From Chrysomallon squamiferum (lineage: Eukaryota > Mollusca > Gastropoda > Neomphalida > Peltospiridae), in assembly GCA_012295275.1 (NCBI GenBank), contig CM022674.1, forward strand, positions 9,921,792 to 9,985,791: a stretch of DNA of 64,000 bases. The letters run 5' to 3'. Below the pieces are notes generated by a model. The model was given only the letters and a program-made list of their open reading frames with translations, ran no database searches and was not told where the DNA came from. Positions 10,230-24,622 of this stretch are shown in pieces. The first letter of the stretch is position 1. Each line of letters begins with the position of its first letter. The position numbers and the translations under genes were made by a program.

Positions 10230-12156
10230 GGTGTCTGCTACCACTCAGACCAGTCACCGTGACACTGTGTAATATCAAATTAAGTAATACGTACTACGAA
10301 TGATCCCTGAAAGTATGATCTTTCAAAAACCGTGCCTGTCGTAGACGTGCTTCACAACAGCTCGCTCTGATTAGCACGTTGAATTCTTTCCACTTCAACT
10401 ACGAAAGGTGAGATGTAATGGATTACAGTATATAGTTTGGCGACTGAAATACATTCTGGTAAGCGTCCAAATTTCTGTCACTGTCTTAAATGATTTTCCA
10501 AGTAGGTGCATACTGGAATGTTTCCCTTTTAATAGTCATGAATAAAAAATACTGAAACAGCGACAAATTGCAATGGTTAATTTCTCTTTAAAATTATATT
10601 TAATGCTCAACTCCTGAACTTGCTGAAGACCAGGAGTTTGGAAGGTAAAATTGTGAACTGATCAAAGGGGAATAACTACAGTGACAGTTTACAATAATTC
10701 AACCAAACTAAATGTTACGCGAGTTAATTTCTTCAGATTTCCATAATATATGGTTTTGTGGCTTGTTTTCGTTTTTTTAATATTCCTGTTAATGCCAATT
10801 CGATGATGCGAGGTATCTGCGGGTCTATAGAAGACATAAATAAAAGTCCGCTCATTACTCTTGGCCATAATTCATATTTCCCTTCTCTTACCTAGCACCG
10901 TCATTATATAGCGGTTAATTGTGCTTTAGAAAAGGTTGAGGGTTCCGAAACAGAGGGAGAGTCTGTTTATTGTTAACTGTTTCTAACTAATGCGTACATT
11001 TGTGCTAAAAATAGTTAACTGTCTTCACTAACTGCATCAAGGGCTGCATCGGTATCACTGTGCAATGCACGAATCAGGGAAACCCCACAATCCGCCCTTG
11101 TTATACACAAAATTATAGAACAGACACCTAATACACGTTACTAATAAAACGAGTTGAGAAACTAAATTTAATACATTACTGATTCTTTCAAATTCCTGAA
11201 AGAGCTTTAACTCGTTCAGATAATTTTATATGCACCTACATACGCACTAAGGAACGCACGCACACATAAAATACCTACATATACATATATTCTGACAGTT
11301 GCAGCAGCGACTCCAGTTAACCGTACTTGAATCAGGTTCAATTACATTTCTTATTAATAGAAATAAATAACTAGAAAAATGAAGAAAAGACGACTGTGTA
11401 TATTTATAACATATTGTATAACATATATGTAATATAACACAACTAAACCTTACAAGTTATTAACATCCAGCATAATAATAATTACTGTATTATGTACATT
11501 ACACTATGACAATATCGAATTTTACGTCATCTACTACAGTGAATATTAATATTATGAAATAAAACGGTCTTAAATTAACTAATTCAATGTAATCAAGTCA
11601 TCCAGTGTTTCAGACTAGATTCTCCTCTCCAGTAATAATAATAGTAATCATTATTGAAAATTTTACTAAGAGAAGTATACAAATTACAGATCTAGTGAAT
11701 ACATCTACATTTAAGATATACGTATAATGACGTTCTGCTCCAAGTCGGAAGCAAGTAGGTCATGTGATATCTTAATGCTCATTTGCTTTCACAGTACAGT
11801 ACAGTTGATCATCCACAAACAACAGCTCTTTATTAGAATCAGTATGTGGAAATGTTGGTGATCGTCGTCAGTTAGAATCCAGTATAGGTCGAAAAGCAGA
11901 TCTGTTCAGGAGAAAATAATAATTTAGAATTCGCGTTGCAGAAAGAAAAATATTTCAGATACAGTTATTTGATCAATTTCCTGCTTCTCCTATTTACTAC
12001 TACAACTTTTATAAGAACAGTCATAATCTCCTTTTTTAGATACTCATACAAACACCGAAACGTAAAAACAAACAATTCCACAGGTTTTCTGCTACAGAAT
12101 GAAGATTGTGTCGAAGGTGTGTATAATGGACATGCTAACACATACGTTAAGTAAAT
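10230..12156. other. Intergenic; presumed 3' flank of the zinc-finger gene
   Basis: No coding sequence recognised. A short direct repeat (GTCTGCTACC...AGACC) at about 10194 and 10232 brackets the right tip of the foldback element. TTTATT at 11829-11834 is a possible polyadenylation signal (AATAAA on the minus strand) for the zinc-finger gene. Confidence 0.4.
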
Positions 12157-13716
12157 TCACAATACGTGTTCTTCGTTTACAAAATGTAAATTGAAATCGT
12201 TTTTGTCCGAGCAGGTTTTGTGACAAATGCTGCATTCCCAGGGACTCATTTCACCGTGTAAAGACTTGTGTAGGAAGTACATTCCCCGCTCCTCGAACAG
12301 GATCTTACAGTGAGGACAGCGATACAACTTTCCCTGGGACTCATAGTACGACAATACGTCCTGGAGACTCGGCATGCCTATAATGTGACTTGTGTGTTGT
12401 GTGGCCGCGTCCTGCCCCGCTCTCGGCTTGGCCACCTGGATGCTGATCTCTGGAATCTCCTGAGCCTTCTGTAAAACACTTTGTAACCCGTAGATTACCT
12501 CAGACAGGTTGCTGGTCGAGTCAGCTGTCGTCTTCGTGGCGTTTTCCACTGAACACGGCCTTGATATCGTCGGCGACGAAACTCTTCTAGGAGATAAATT
12601 TTCGGACAGAAATGCAGATCCTGCAGAAGGACTAGTTGAAGTGTGAATATCTCTATCTCTATGAGGTGCGTCGCCGATGTTGTTGCTGCTGCAGCTGTTG
12701 TTCATGTTGTTATTACTCAAGCAGTTGTTGTTACTGTTGACCGTATTGGAGTTACTATATGGCGGTGACATCATGTTGGGGAAGACTGGCCCACCGTATG
12801 ACAAAGAGTTGTTTGAGACCGCTGTGTTTTCCTCGTTATCAAACTGTTCACTGTTAACAGCAGGAGACTGAGCGAACAGGGAAGTCGACATGAGTGAGTT
12901 ACCGTTCATTGCAGCGGCACCTGAGTATGACCCTGAGAAAGAATTACGTGAGAAATTTTTAAACTGACCAGGTCGGGGATATGAACTGTGTTGTTGTTGT
13001 TGTGGTGACACAGGTTCCTGTTTTAGAGCCATGTGCATTTGACGTGTGAGTTCCATCTGCTGAGGTCGTGACGCCAGCTGCGAACAAATGTTATCAATCG
13101 TCTTCAGTGCTTCCGTCGTGTCCATGTTTGGCAAGACGCCCACGTTTTGTTCACCAGTTGTTGTGTTACTGCAGTCTTCAGACTGGATGCGGCGAGGATC
13201 AAACATCTGTAGTGAGTGGCTCTCTTTAACATGCTGGTTAAGACTATCCTCTCCAATAGTCTTAAAGGGACACATACTGCACGATATCATGTTTCTCACT
13301 GGATGTGACATCATGTGTCTGTTCAGCTGGTCGCTTCTGTCGAACCTCTTTGTGCAGAACTCACACGAGTACGGCTTGCGATGAAGCAGCCTGTGCTGAA
13401 ACAGATTGGATCTGGCCGCGAAGCGCTTGTCACACAGGTTGCAGGCGTACGGCTTGATGCCGTAATGCACATTTTGGTGTTCCATCAAGATGTTCTTGTA
13501 GCCGAATCTACGGTGACAAATATTACACTGGTACGGCTTCCTTTTCTCATGGGTTAGCTGGATGTGACGAACAATGGCCGCCTTCGACGTAACCACTTTG
13601 TTGCAGAGTGTGCAGATGAAATTGTCTCCTTGGCGTACGTATGATGTTGGGCTGTCGGTAGGGACTTCTTCCACTGCTAGTTGCTGGTTAACAGGAGAAG
13701 TCAGCGACTGGTCCAT
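12157..13716 (-). CDS. Ikaros-type C2H2 zinc-finger transcription factor
   Basis: A single exon encodes 519 residues from ATG at 13714-13716 (MDQSLTSPVN) to TGA at 12157-12159. An acceptor (TTTCAACAG) ends at 13727, ten bases before the ATG, so at least one upstream exon, probably 5' UTR, exists. Five N-terminal C2H2 fingers lie at about residues 35-56, 64-84, 92-112, 118-138 and 146-167. A long Ser/Asn/Gln-rich low-complexity middle follows. Two C-terminal fingers (about 467-487 and 495-517) read YRCPHCKILFEERGMYFLHK then a WECSICHK finger. This pair has the CxxC-LF-MYxxHxxxHG layout of the Ikaros/Hunchback dimerisation fingers. Inferred role: DNA-binding developmental regulator that homo- or heterodimerises through its C-terminus. 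Ikaros-like fits better than Hunchback-like, but the exact orthology is not settled. Confidence 0.85.
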   Translation of the reverse strand: MDQSLTSPVNQQLAVEEVPTDSPTSYVRQGDNFICTLCNKVVTSKAAIVRHIQLTHEKRKPYQCNICHRRFGYKNILMEHQNVHYGIKPYACNLCDKRFAARSNLFQHRLLHRKPYSCEFCTKRFDRSDQLNRHMMSHPVRNMISCSMCPFKTIGEDSLNQHVKESHSLQMFDPRRIQSEDCSNTTTGEQNVGVLPNMDTTEALKTIDNICSQLASRPQQMELTRQMHMALKQEPVSPQQQQHSSYPRPGQFKNFSRNSFSGSYSGAAAMNGNSLMSTSLFAQSPAVNSEQFDNEENTAVSNNSLSYGGPVFPNMMSPPYSNSNTVNSNNNCLSNNNMNNSCSSNNIGDAPHRDRDIHTSTSPSAGSAFLSENLSPRRVSSPTISRPCSVENATKTTADSTSNLSEVIYGLQSVLQKAQEIPEISIQVAKPRAGQDAATQHTSHIIGMPSLQDVLSYYESQGKLYRCPHCKILFEERGMYFLHKSLHGEMSPWECSICHKTCSDKNDFNLHFVNEEHVL

Positions 13717-13726
13717 ATCTACAGAA

Positions 13727-14995
13727 CTGTTGAAATAATAATAATAAAAGAAAGAGAAAGAGATTTTATTTTTATCATCAGTTATTATTATTATTGTTAT
13801 TGTTACTGTTATTATTTTTATTTCTAATAATATCAATATCAATAATAATAGTTGTTGTTGCTGTTGGTGTTGTTAGTATCGATATTCTAGTAATAACTGG
13901 AGTTACAAGTCACAAATCTTTTTTAAATGAATATATAAGTAATAACCAAAACGAAAAAGGTGCTTGTGTTAAGAACAAATACATTTAAAACATGTCTGGC
14001 TAAAATAACATATTACTGAATAACACAAATAAAATATATAAAACACATGGGGCATTAAAAAAACAACAACAAACAAAAAGCATCATTACTCCAGCTGAAC
14101 TTCATGCATAATTCTATCTTTCTTTCCAGTACACTTATATTCAGTCACTGATCATTCTAGCTCTCTCTCTCACATTCACATTCATTAAACACCCAAAGGC
14201 AGACACTTATTGACAAATTTCTAACTATAGTAATTAAAAAGCCATTCTGCGTAGCGTTTTAAGTTGTTTCAAGATGGAGAAAGAAAGGCTGAACCAATCT
14301 ACTAACAAATTTGCTAATATAATGACAAAAAGAACAACAGTAATGAATAAAATAAATAAATAAACAAAAGCGTTAAATTTACGTCGAATAAATAATAAAA
14401 CTAGCACACACAAACATACAGACACGCCCTACAGCGCCGCAAGTTGCACACTGCTGACCTGGGCAAAACCGTCAAAAGAACTTAGACATTAAAATATCTC
14501 CCGGTCATAAAGTACGCAATAAACACTACATAACACACATTATAGCAACCGATCCTAGAAATAACACAACAATACAAATATCTCAAACAGTTGTGAAAGC
14601 TATTTGAACAATACATCAACTACACTTTGTTTTTATTCGTGTTATTTATTATTATTACTATTGTCTTAATGAAAACAAGTGTCGTTTTTATGAATACTTT
14701 GCTGATGACACACTTCTAAGTAGATACTACCACAGCCACGATGTGTATATCTGAAAATCACAGATACTACGACATCTAAACGAGATGCTAGTTTTATTTC
14801 ATTTTCTCTATACGTTCTCTTTATTGGAAATAACAATATTTAGGTTGTACTAATAGCAACAAAATTACCTTAAACTATTCCATCCCGTCCATGCTCTTCT
14901 CTAAACGAAAATCGATAACAAACAATTTGCTGCTTAAAAGATATCACAAACTTACTAAATATAATATATAAAAAACACACTCGCCTTACACATAT
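13727..14995. other. Upstream flank or 5' intron of the zinc-finger gene
   Basis: TTA/TTG-type triplet repeats (13735-13870) lie directly upstream of the acceptor, followed by AT-rich sequence. No coding region is recognised. Confidence 0.4.
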
Positions 14996-15073
14996 AACCG
15001 AAATTCCTTTTATTTAATAATAACCGAAATTCCTTGTATTTAATAATAACCGAAATTCCTTGTATTTAATAAC
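14996..15073. repeat. Three-copy 26-bp tandem repeat
   Basis: Units AACCGAAATTCCTT(T/G)TATTTAATAAT are repeated three times almost perfectly at 14996, 15022 and 15048. Confidence 0.9.
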
Positions 15074-15183
15074 CTGAACATATTAACAAATTCCGCGCAG
15101 TGCAGCTGAAAGGGAAAACTCATTATTAGTTATTACTACTCCACAATATTAAAAATACGATAAATAATAGTAATAAAACCGAT

Positions 15184-15218
15184 GTTGCTAGGTAACAGCG
15201 TAAACGTTACAGACGTCA
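15184..15218. promoter_or_regulatory. RFX X-box-like palindrome plus CRE-like core
   Basis: GTTGCTAGGTAAC (15184-15196) is close to the RFX X-box consensus. GACGTCA (15212-15218) is a CRE-type core. They lie about 1.5 kb upstream of the zinc-finger coding exon on its 5' side. Only the motifs are visible; function is inferred. Confidence 0.3.
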
Positions 15219-15219
15219 C

Positions 15220-17413
15220 ATTATAATGATTTGCCTTTCACCGAGATGTAGAAATACGCTGTGCTTATTATCTTGTAGCTTACCCTCAAAAATAACGAAA
15301 TAAGAACATGCCTTTTTCATAGTTTGTAATTTACTTTAATTTTCTCTTTTATAGCAAGCATATTTTATTAATTTGTTTGAAAATAGCTAATGACCAGTGC
15401 TATTTTGATTAACTTACACTCTCGATATAATTATACATGTCGACTAGAAAATGAATAACAACAATTATTACAGACAAAAACCCAGCACAGCAAGCATGTG
15501 TGCGTATGTATATATATAAAGAAAATGATAATAAAAATAACTATGACAAAAAAAGCTCATGATGAAGCTGTTGCTATAATACATTAAGATAAGAAGTGGT
15601 TTAAGAGAGAGGCTGATAAACTTTCGAAACATTAAAAATGGTACGAGCAGTACTTCTTGTTTAGCATCAGCTATAATTAATTTTGATTTACTTAAGATTT
15701 ACAAAGTATTCACTTTTAATATGTTCGTATTTAAAGGACATTACAATTAAAATGTAATTTAACTTTAAAAAAAATTAAATAAAATAACTAAATAAATATA
15801 AATTAAAAAAAAAAGAAGCAAACAAAAAAAATCTTCGCTTAGTTTTGTTATAATCTTCCCGATTGCATTAATAAAGGCCGATTTGCCAGATCTGAATTTA
15901 CATGTAGAAATTTTGCAAATAAATACCTTCATGACACTTGATGTGTGTCATCTTAAAAACAGTTTAAATATAAACAAACATTTCAATATCATCTGAACAT
16001 TTTTGTTAACGCGTGTCTGTGCGTGTGGATATGAATGTGCTTTAGTGTCCGTTTAAAAAAAGTGTTAGTAATTAATGGAAAATATTAACTGATCTACTTG
16101 TTTAAAATAGTCTCCGCTTAATGTTTAAATAAATATATATCTTCCTATTCCATGAATGTGGAGATTACAAATATCTGAGAAAATTACCTTATATATTTGT
16201 CTAGAAACACTTTTCTATTTAAAAGTCAAAATTAAATCTGTACCTCACAGATGGCCTGGTCTAAAGCGTCATGCGATCACTCCTCCTATATGCTCAAACA
16301 GAACTATTTCCCGCTAATACCAGAGTTCCAAGATTGGTTTATGGGATAAGAAAGAACTTAGAAAAGACGTTCAATTTGAAAATAGATAAGTTCCAAAGTG
16401 AGGCGGCAGCTGCTTCCTGTCTGTCTGGTCCGTAACCCGAGTATAACATAGTAAATTAAAAATATTTTGTTATTAAAACCATTTTTTTATTCTGTTCTGC
16501 CGAGTTAAGTCACATTTAGAAAAGATTATTAAAGAAATCAAAAGGTTATCAAAGTGTGTCGACTAAATGATTTAAAGACAGTTCAAAAGAAAACAGTTTA
16601 GTCCTTGTAGAATTTGCCAAAAATTTAATACAGTTTTGAAAAGTAGTTAAATTAATTTAATAAAAACTGTCTACGTTGTTTTACACTAGTTAACAATCTG
16701 TATCGGAATGTTAATCTTATATTAGTATCTATATCCCATAAACAGATTTCTTTTATATGCTTAATAATAAAATTCAACTTTCTTCTTGTCTTTATCGACA
16801 AAAAAAATGTAATTATTATTAATAACAACAATAACCCAGACAAGGACAAATTTACTGAATGTTTAACTGTCTTCATAAAAGTTTAAAATATTTGTTATAA
16901 GCATCGTATTTGGCCTGGATAATAACATGGATTTATAAAATACTCGCGAATTCGATAATATCGCTTTTATTTATTTTATTATTATCATCATTATTATTAG
17001 CATTATTATAATTTTTCACATTATAGAATAATTAAAAAAAGGATATATTTTATAAAAAAAAAAAAAAAATGTTTGTTCTTGAATAATAATATCAAATACT
17101 TATCGTTTAGTGATATCGTGTCTGTGTGTGTGTGAATCAGTTTATCACAGTATAATATTATTTATAAAATATTTATTATAGATGCAATATTCAGTCATTT
17201 GCTTTTGGGAGGGGCTTATATTTGATATCTTTCAACATCTGGTTAACTACCTGTAATATTCCATGATTTGTTATTAAGTACACCTGGAGCTGCAGCTATT
17301 AATAAAAAGTGGGATCCTGATCTTCAATAATAAATATATTTATGAATAATAAATTACACATTACTACTCCACGCCGCATTCTAAACAGATTTAATACAAT
17401 TATTATAATTATA

Positions 17414-17476
<63 letters not shown>

Positions 17477-18309
17477 ACTGATCGTTCTTTATTTCATTTT
17501 TTCATTAAAAAATATTTAATTTTAATATTTAATTTCATTCTGTTAAACAGAACAGTGTCCTATGGCCAACTAAATGATGTAACTGAAATAACACAATAAT
17601 TGTTATTAATATATAGGCCGCACCTGGTTTGGCCCTTCCTAAACTGCTTGTTTATGACGCTAACCTGTATATATATGTTATGTATATATATATATATATG
17701 TATGTATGTATGTGGGGGGAGAAACAATTTTTTTTTTACCACTAATAAAGAATTTGATCATTCAAATATTTCATCCTTGAAATTATACAATAATGCTAAA
17801 TTTATGACAGAGCATTTAGCGGTAACACAGAAAGTAAGTAACATACACATATTTGTAGATAATTCGAATACTTGCAGCGCGCGAGTGTAGGCAATAAATA
17901 CTTTAGCCATAGAAGTCAATTGCTTCTAATTTGTTACTAACGTCTTAGCTTATCGTATAAAGCGGACATAGCCAAATTGAATTACTCTCACCTTGGCGAA
18001 GACATGTGTGCGGCCAGATTTCCAAAACTGTGTTAATAAGTCAGCCAAATTCGAGAGACCAAGTTAATCAACACCCATTAAAACCTCAACATCGATCTAT
18101 AACAAAGCCAAGGGAGATAACTATAGTTGCTAGCCAAAAGTATACCAAAGATATGTAATAATGATAATAATAATCATAATAATAACAATATTAATAATCA
18201 TAATCATAATCATAACGATAAATAAATAAATATTCAGTATATTTTTAATTACATATGTATGTATGTATAACTGGGATTTTTTTTTTTTTTTTTTTTGGCT
18301 CTTTTTCTT

Positions 18310-18350
<41 letters not shown>

Positions 18351-18461
18351 CATTTTTGGGGGGGTTGAAGTTTCTTATTATTATTCTTTGTCTGCATTTT
18401 ATTTATTTATTTTATTTTATTATTTTTTCTTAATGTTTTTTTTTTTTATTTTTTTTTTCAG
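15220..18461. other. Intergenic repeat-rich DNA
   Basis: Contains a long ATT/TTA microsatellite (17398-17476), TA-rich stretches near 17670-17715, and poly-T blocks at 18279-18297 and 18310-18347. No coding region recognised. A minus-strand donor-like GTAAGC lies near 15280 and could mark an upstream exon of the zinc-finger gene. Confidence 0.4.
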
Positions 18462-18571
18462 GTCTTCCGGTTGCTGAGAATTTTCTTGATTCTGGTTTCC
18501 AGTTCTGTGAAGGTTCAACAGAAAATCTAAATTTCTTCCAGCTTCGTTTTGATTATTTTGAAATGTCGTGA
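18462..18571 (+). CDS. Possible isolated terminal exon (weak)
   Basis: A long T-rich tract and TTTTTTTTTCAG precede a 36-codon open stretch in phase 1 (GLPVAENFLDSGFQF then CEGSTENLNF) that ends in TGA. No partner exon with a start codon was found upstream, and the polypyrimidine tract could simply be a retroposed poly-A tail on the minus strand. It is recorded because the phase and acceptor match those of the neighbouring small secreted gene. Confidence 0.2.
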
Positions 18572-19120
18572 AATGAAAAGATCCTTTTCTTTTTAGAGTG
18601 TGATAACTGCTCATTTCCATTAGCGGAGTCCAGAATGCTTTAAAATCATAGATTAGACACTGCAGAAATTATTTATCTGATTATTTCTAAAAGTGAACAA
18701 AATAATCAAGCATCTTAACAAATGTACTGGCTGAAAAAAAGCTATATGTAAAAAAAGTATTCATTCGAAGAACTTTGACGGTAAAAATGAATATTATAAA
18801 TAAATTATTTAAATTCCATTTTATGCCTGTTCATAAAACTTATCTGTATTCATTTTTCAAATTTAGGAAACAAAATTAAATAAAACAAAAATTAGGATAT
18901 TTTAAAAAACTAAATAACTGATAAGTCTGAATTTTTTTCGTTAAAAGCTCTCAGTCGTATATTGATATGCAAATTTTGCAGTATTTCTTATTACTTGTCT
19001 TTTATGTCTTTCATGTCTTTCGTTTATTATTATTTTTCTTTTTGTTTGTATTTTTTCTTGTTTATAAATAGCGTTGTTTTTTTGTGTTTGTTTTTTTTTT
19101 TTTGTTGCTGTGTTGTTTTG

Positions 19121-19151
<31 letters not shown>

Positions 19152-20217
19152 ATACATATATTTACTTTATATCTTTTTGTTTGTATAGACGTATATACAT
19201 TATTAAAAATTATTTTAAGAACGGGTTTCTTCAGTACACATGTATCTGTGAGTATTGATATAACGAAAGGCTGAGTAAATAGAGCAAATTGTTGCAAAGT
19301 TTATTTTATTACAGATAAAAACATTTTTACCTGTTGAAATGAATTTGTATAAGTTAAACATCTGTTTGAGAATGACTCAGATACACGTTTACTTATGTTG
19401 AAAATACTTTTAATAAAGAAAATATGGGCTCACCCTTCTGCTACTTTCACATATGTGTTTATTCACCTGTGTGAAGGTAGGTCCTATTTTTTCCCCTCTT
19501 ACTTGTATACATATAAAATAAAAACACTCAATCCCACACTGACACATGTACTAACATACAAACACATTTTCTGTACTGAAAAACCATAAATAATGTTTTT
19601 ATATTTACCAGATAAAGATCTAAAAGCTGCTGATATTCGCAGTATTTTTCATTTTTATTACGTCGTAGACTGAGAAGACAAAACTGTAAGATTTGTCAAG
19701 CTGAAACCGTCGAATCAAACACCAACCTCAGTCGTAAGTTATCGTTTCGTTGTGGATTATTTCTGTTTTTGCCATCTCAGTGAGGAGGGTGTAATTTTCA
19801 AAATGATATGAAAAACAAATAACGGGTAAAATTAATGGGATTTCGGTGGATCGAGTTTTCTCTGGCTCTGTTCCATTCTACCATTCTCCATGGATTGCTT
19901 TTCTGATATCTTTCTTAAACATTAACTAATCTGTAAATCTAACTAGAATCGCTGGTATGTCAGACTGTAGCAACGTCGACAACTATATATCGTCTGTAGT
20001 TCAGAAGTGAAAATGTGCAGTGTAGGGTGGGAAATCATCGCTTCTATGTGTAAATCCCGTTACTTGTTTACTGCGTTATGTTAAAATACTAAACTGTATC
20101 TGTATGAAAAACATATTTAGATAAATTAATATTCATGATTTAAAATGATAGCTATTTATATAGAAAAATAATGTAATATCGTGGACTTTACTATTACCCA
20201 TAGTTTTGTATTCAAAC
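18572..20217. other. Intergenic; possible 5' non-coding exon near 19640-19733
   Basis: Mostly AT-rich, with T-rich blocks at 19078-19147. At 19731-19739 the sequence CAGTC|GTAAGTT is a good donor at the end of a more complex stretch. It could be the 5' UTR exon spliced to the acceptor (TTCTTTAG) placed exactly before the ATG at 20800. Not proven. Confidence 0.3.
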
Positions 20218-20752
20218 TCTAAGGAGACAGCAAAAATATTTTAATAATCCAGGTTTCTGAATTGGAATAAAAAACAACAGAGATACTTAAAATACATAGT
20301 AGTCAAGATTTCTTTATTTTAAATGTTAGACAAACAGTAAAAATATTTTAATAATCGACGTCTTTTGTGTTGGAAACAACTAAGATACAGTTAAATAAAG
20401 TTAAATTGATTAAATACTCTAAGTATATGTGCTGGAAACATCTACAGTAATCCAGAGATAAAGTAAACAATCCAAGTTTCTCTATTCTAAACAAAAGAGA
20501 GGCAGTTAAAAAGGTTTAGTAATCCAGGGTTCTGTAAACAACTGAGAGACAGCTAAAATGTTTAATGCAGATTTGGTATTGTAAACTAGAGAGAAACAAT
20601 TAAATTTATTAATAATTCAGTTGTTGTGTTTTTAACAGTAGGGCCAGAGTGGAGAAAAAAAATCTCTTTCAGTAATCCAGCTTTCTTGTTTTGTAATTTT
20701 AGAGATATAATTAAAATGTTTGAATAATCTACGTTTCTATACTGAAAACAGG
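20218..20752. repeat. Diverged minisatellite of about 50-60 bp units
   Basis: About nine degenerate units share a core of roughly AGAGACAGTTAAAAT, then TTTAATAATCCAGGTTTCT and a TATTGAAAACAAC-like end. The array stops about 50 bp before the secreted-protein start codon. Confidence 0.7.
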
Positions 20753-20799
20753 TTTTTCTATTGAAAACGTTTAATTATATTTGTTTTCTTATTCTTTAG

Positions 20800-24288
<3,489 letters not shown>

Positions 24289-24390
24289 AATCATGTAAAC
24301 CTTTATACACCAGTTTTTCAGAACTGAGCTGTTTACATATAGAACTGGTATAATTTTGTAACCTGTTTTGTGGCATTCAGTTAGAAACAG

Positions 24391-24436
<46 letters not shown>

Positions 24437-24453
24437 TAATAATAATAATTAAA

Positions 24454-24485
<32 letters not shown>

Positions 24486-24585
24486 TATTTCTCTTTCTTT
24501 GAAACAAAACTATAAAAATAACAGTATTATAATATTTTATTAATAAAATTATAAAAACAAATTAGTTTTGTTCAGTATACTTTTT

Positions 24586-24622
<37 letters not shown>

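Noticed and set aside
12677-13557. Plus-strand frames opposite the zinc-finger gene
   Set aside because: They are antisense shadows of a well-supported C2H2 coding exon.
17342-17599. Frame dominated by poly-isoleucine
   Set aside because: Translation of the ATT microsatellite.
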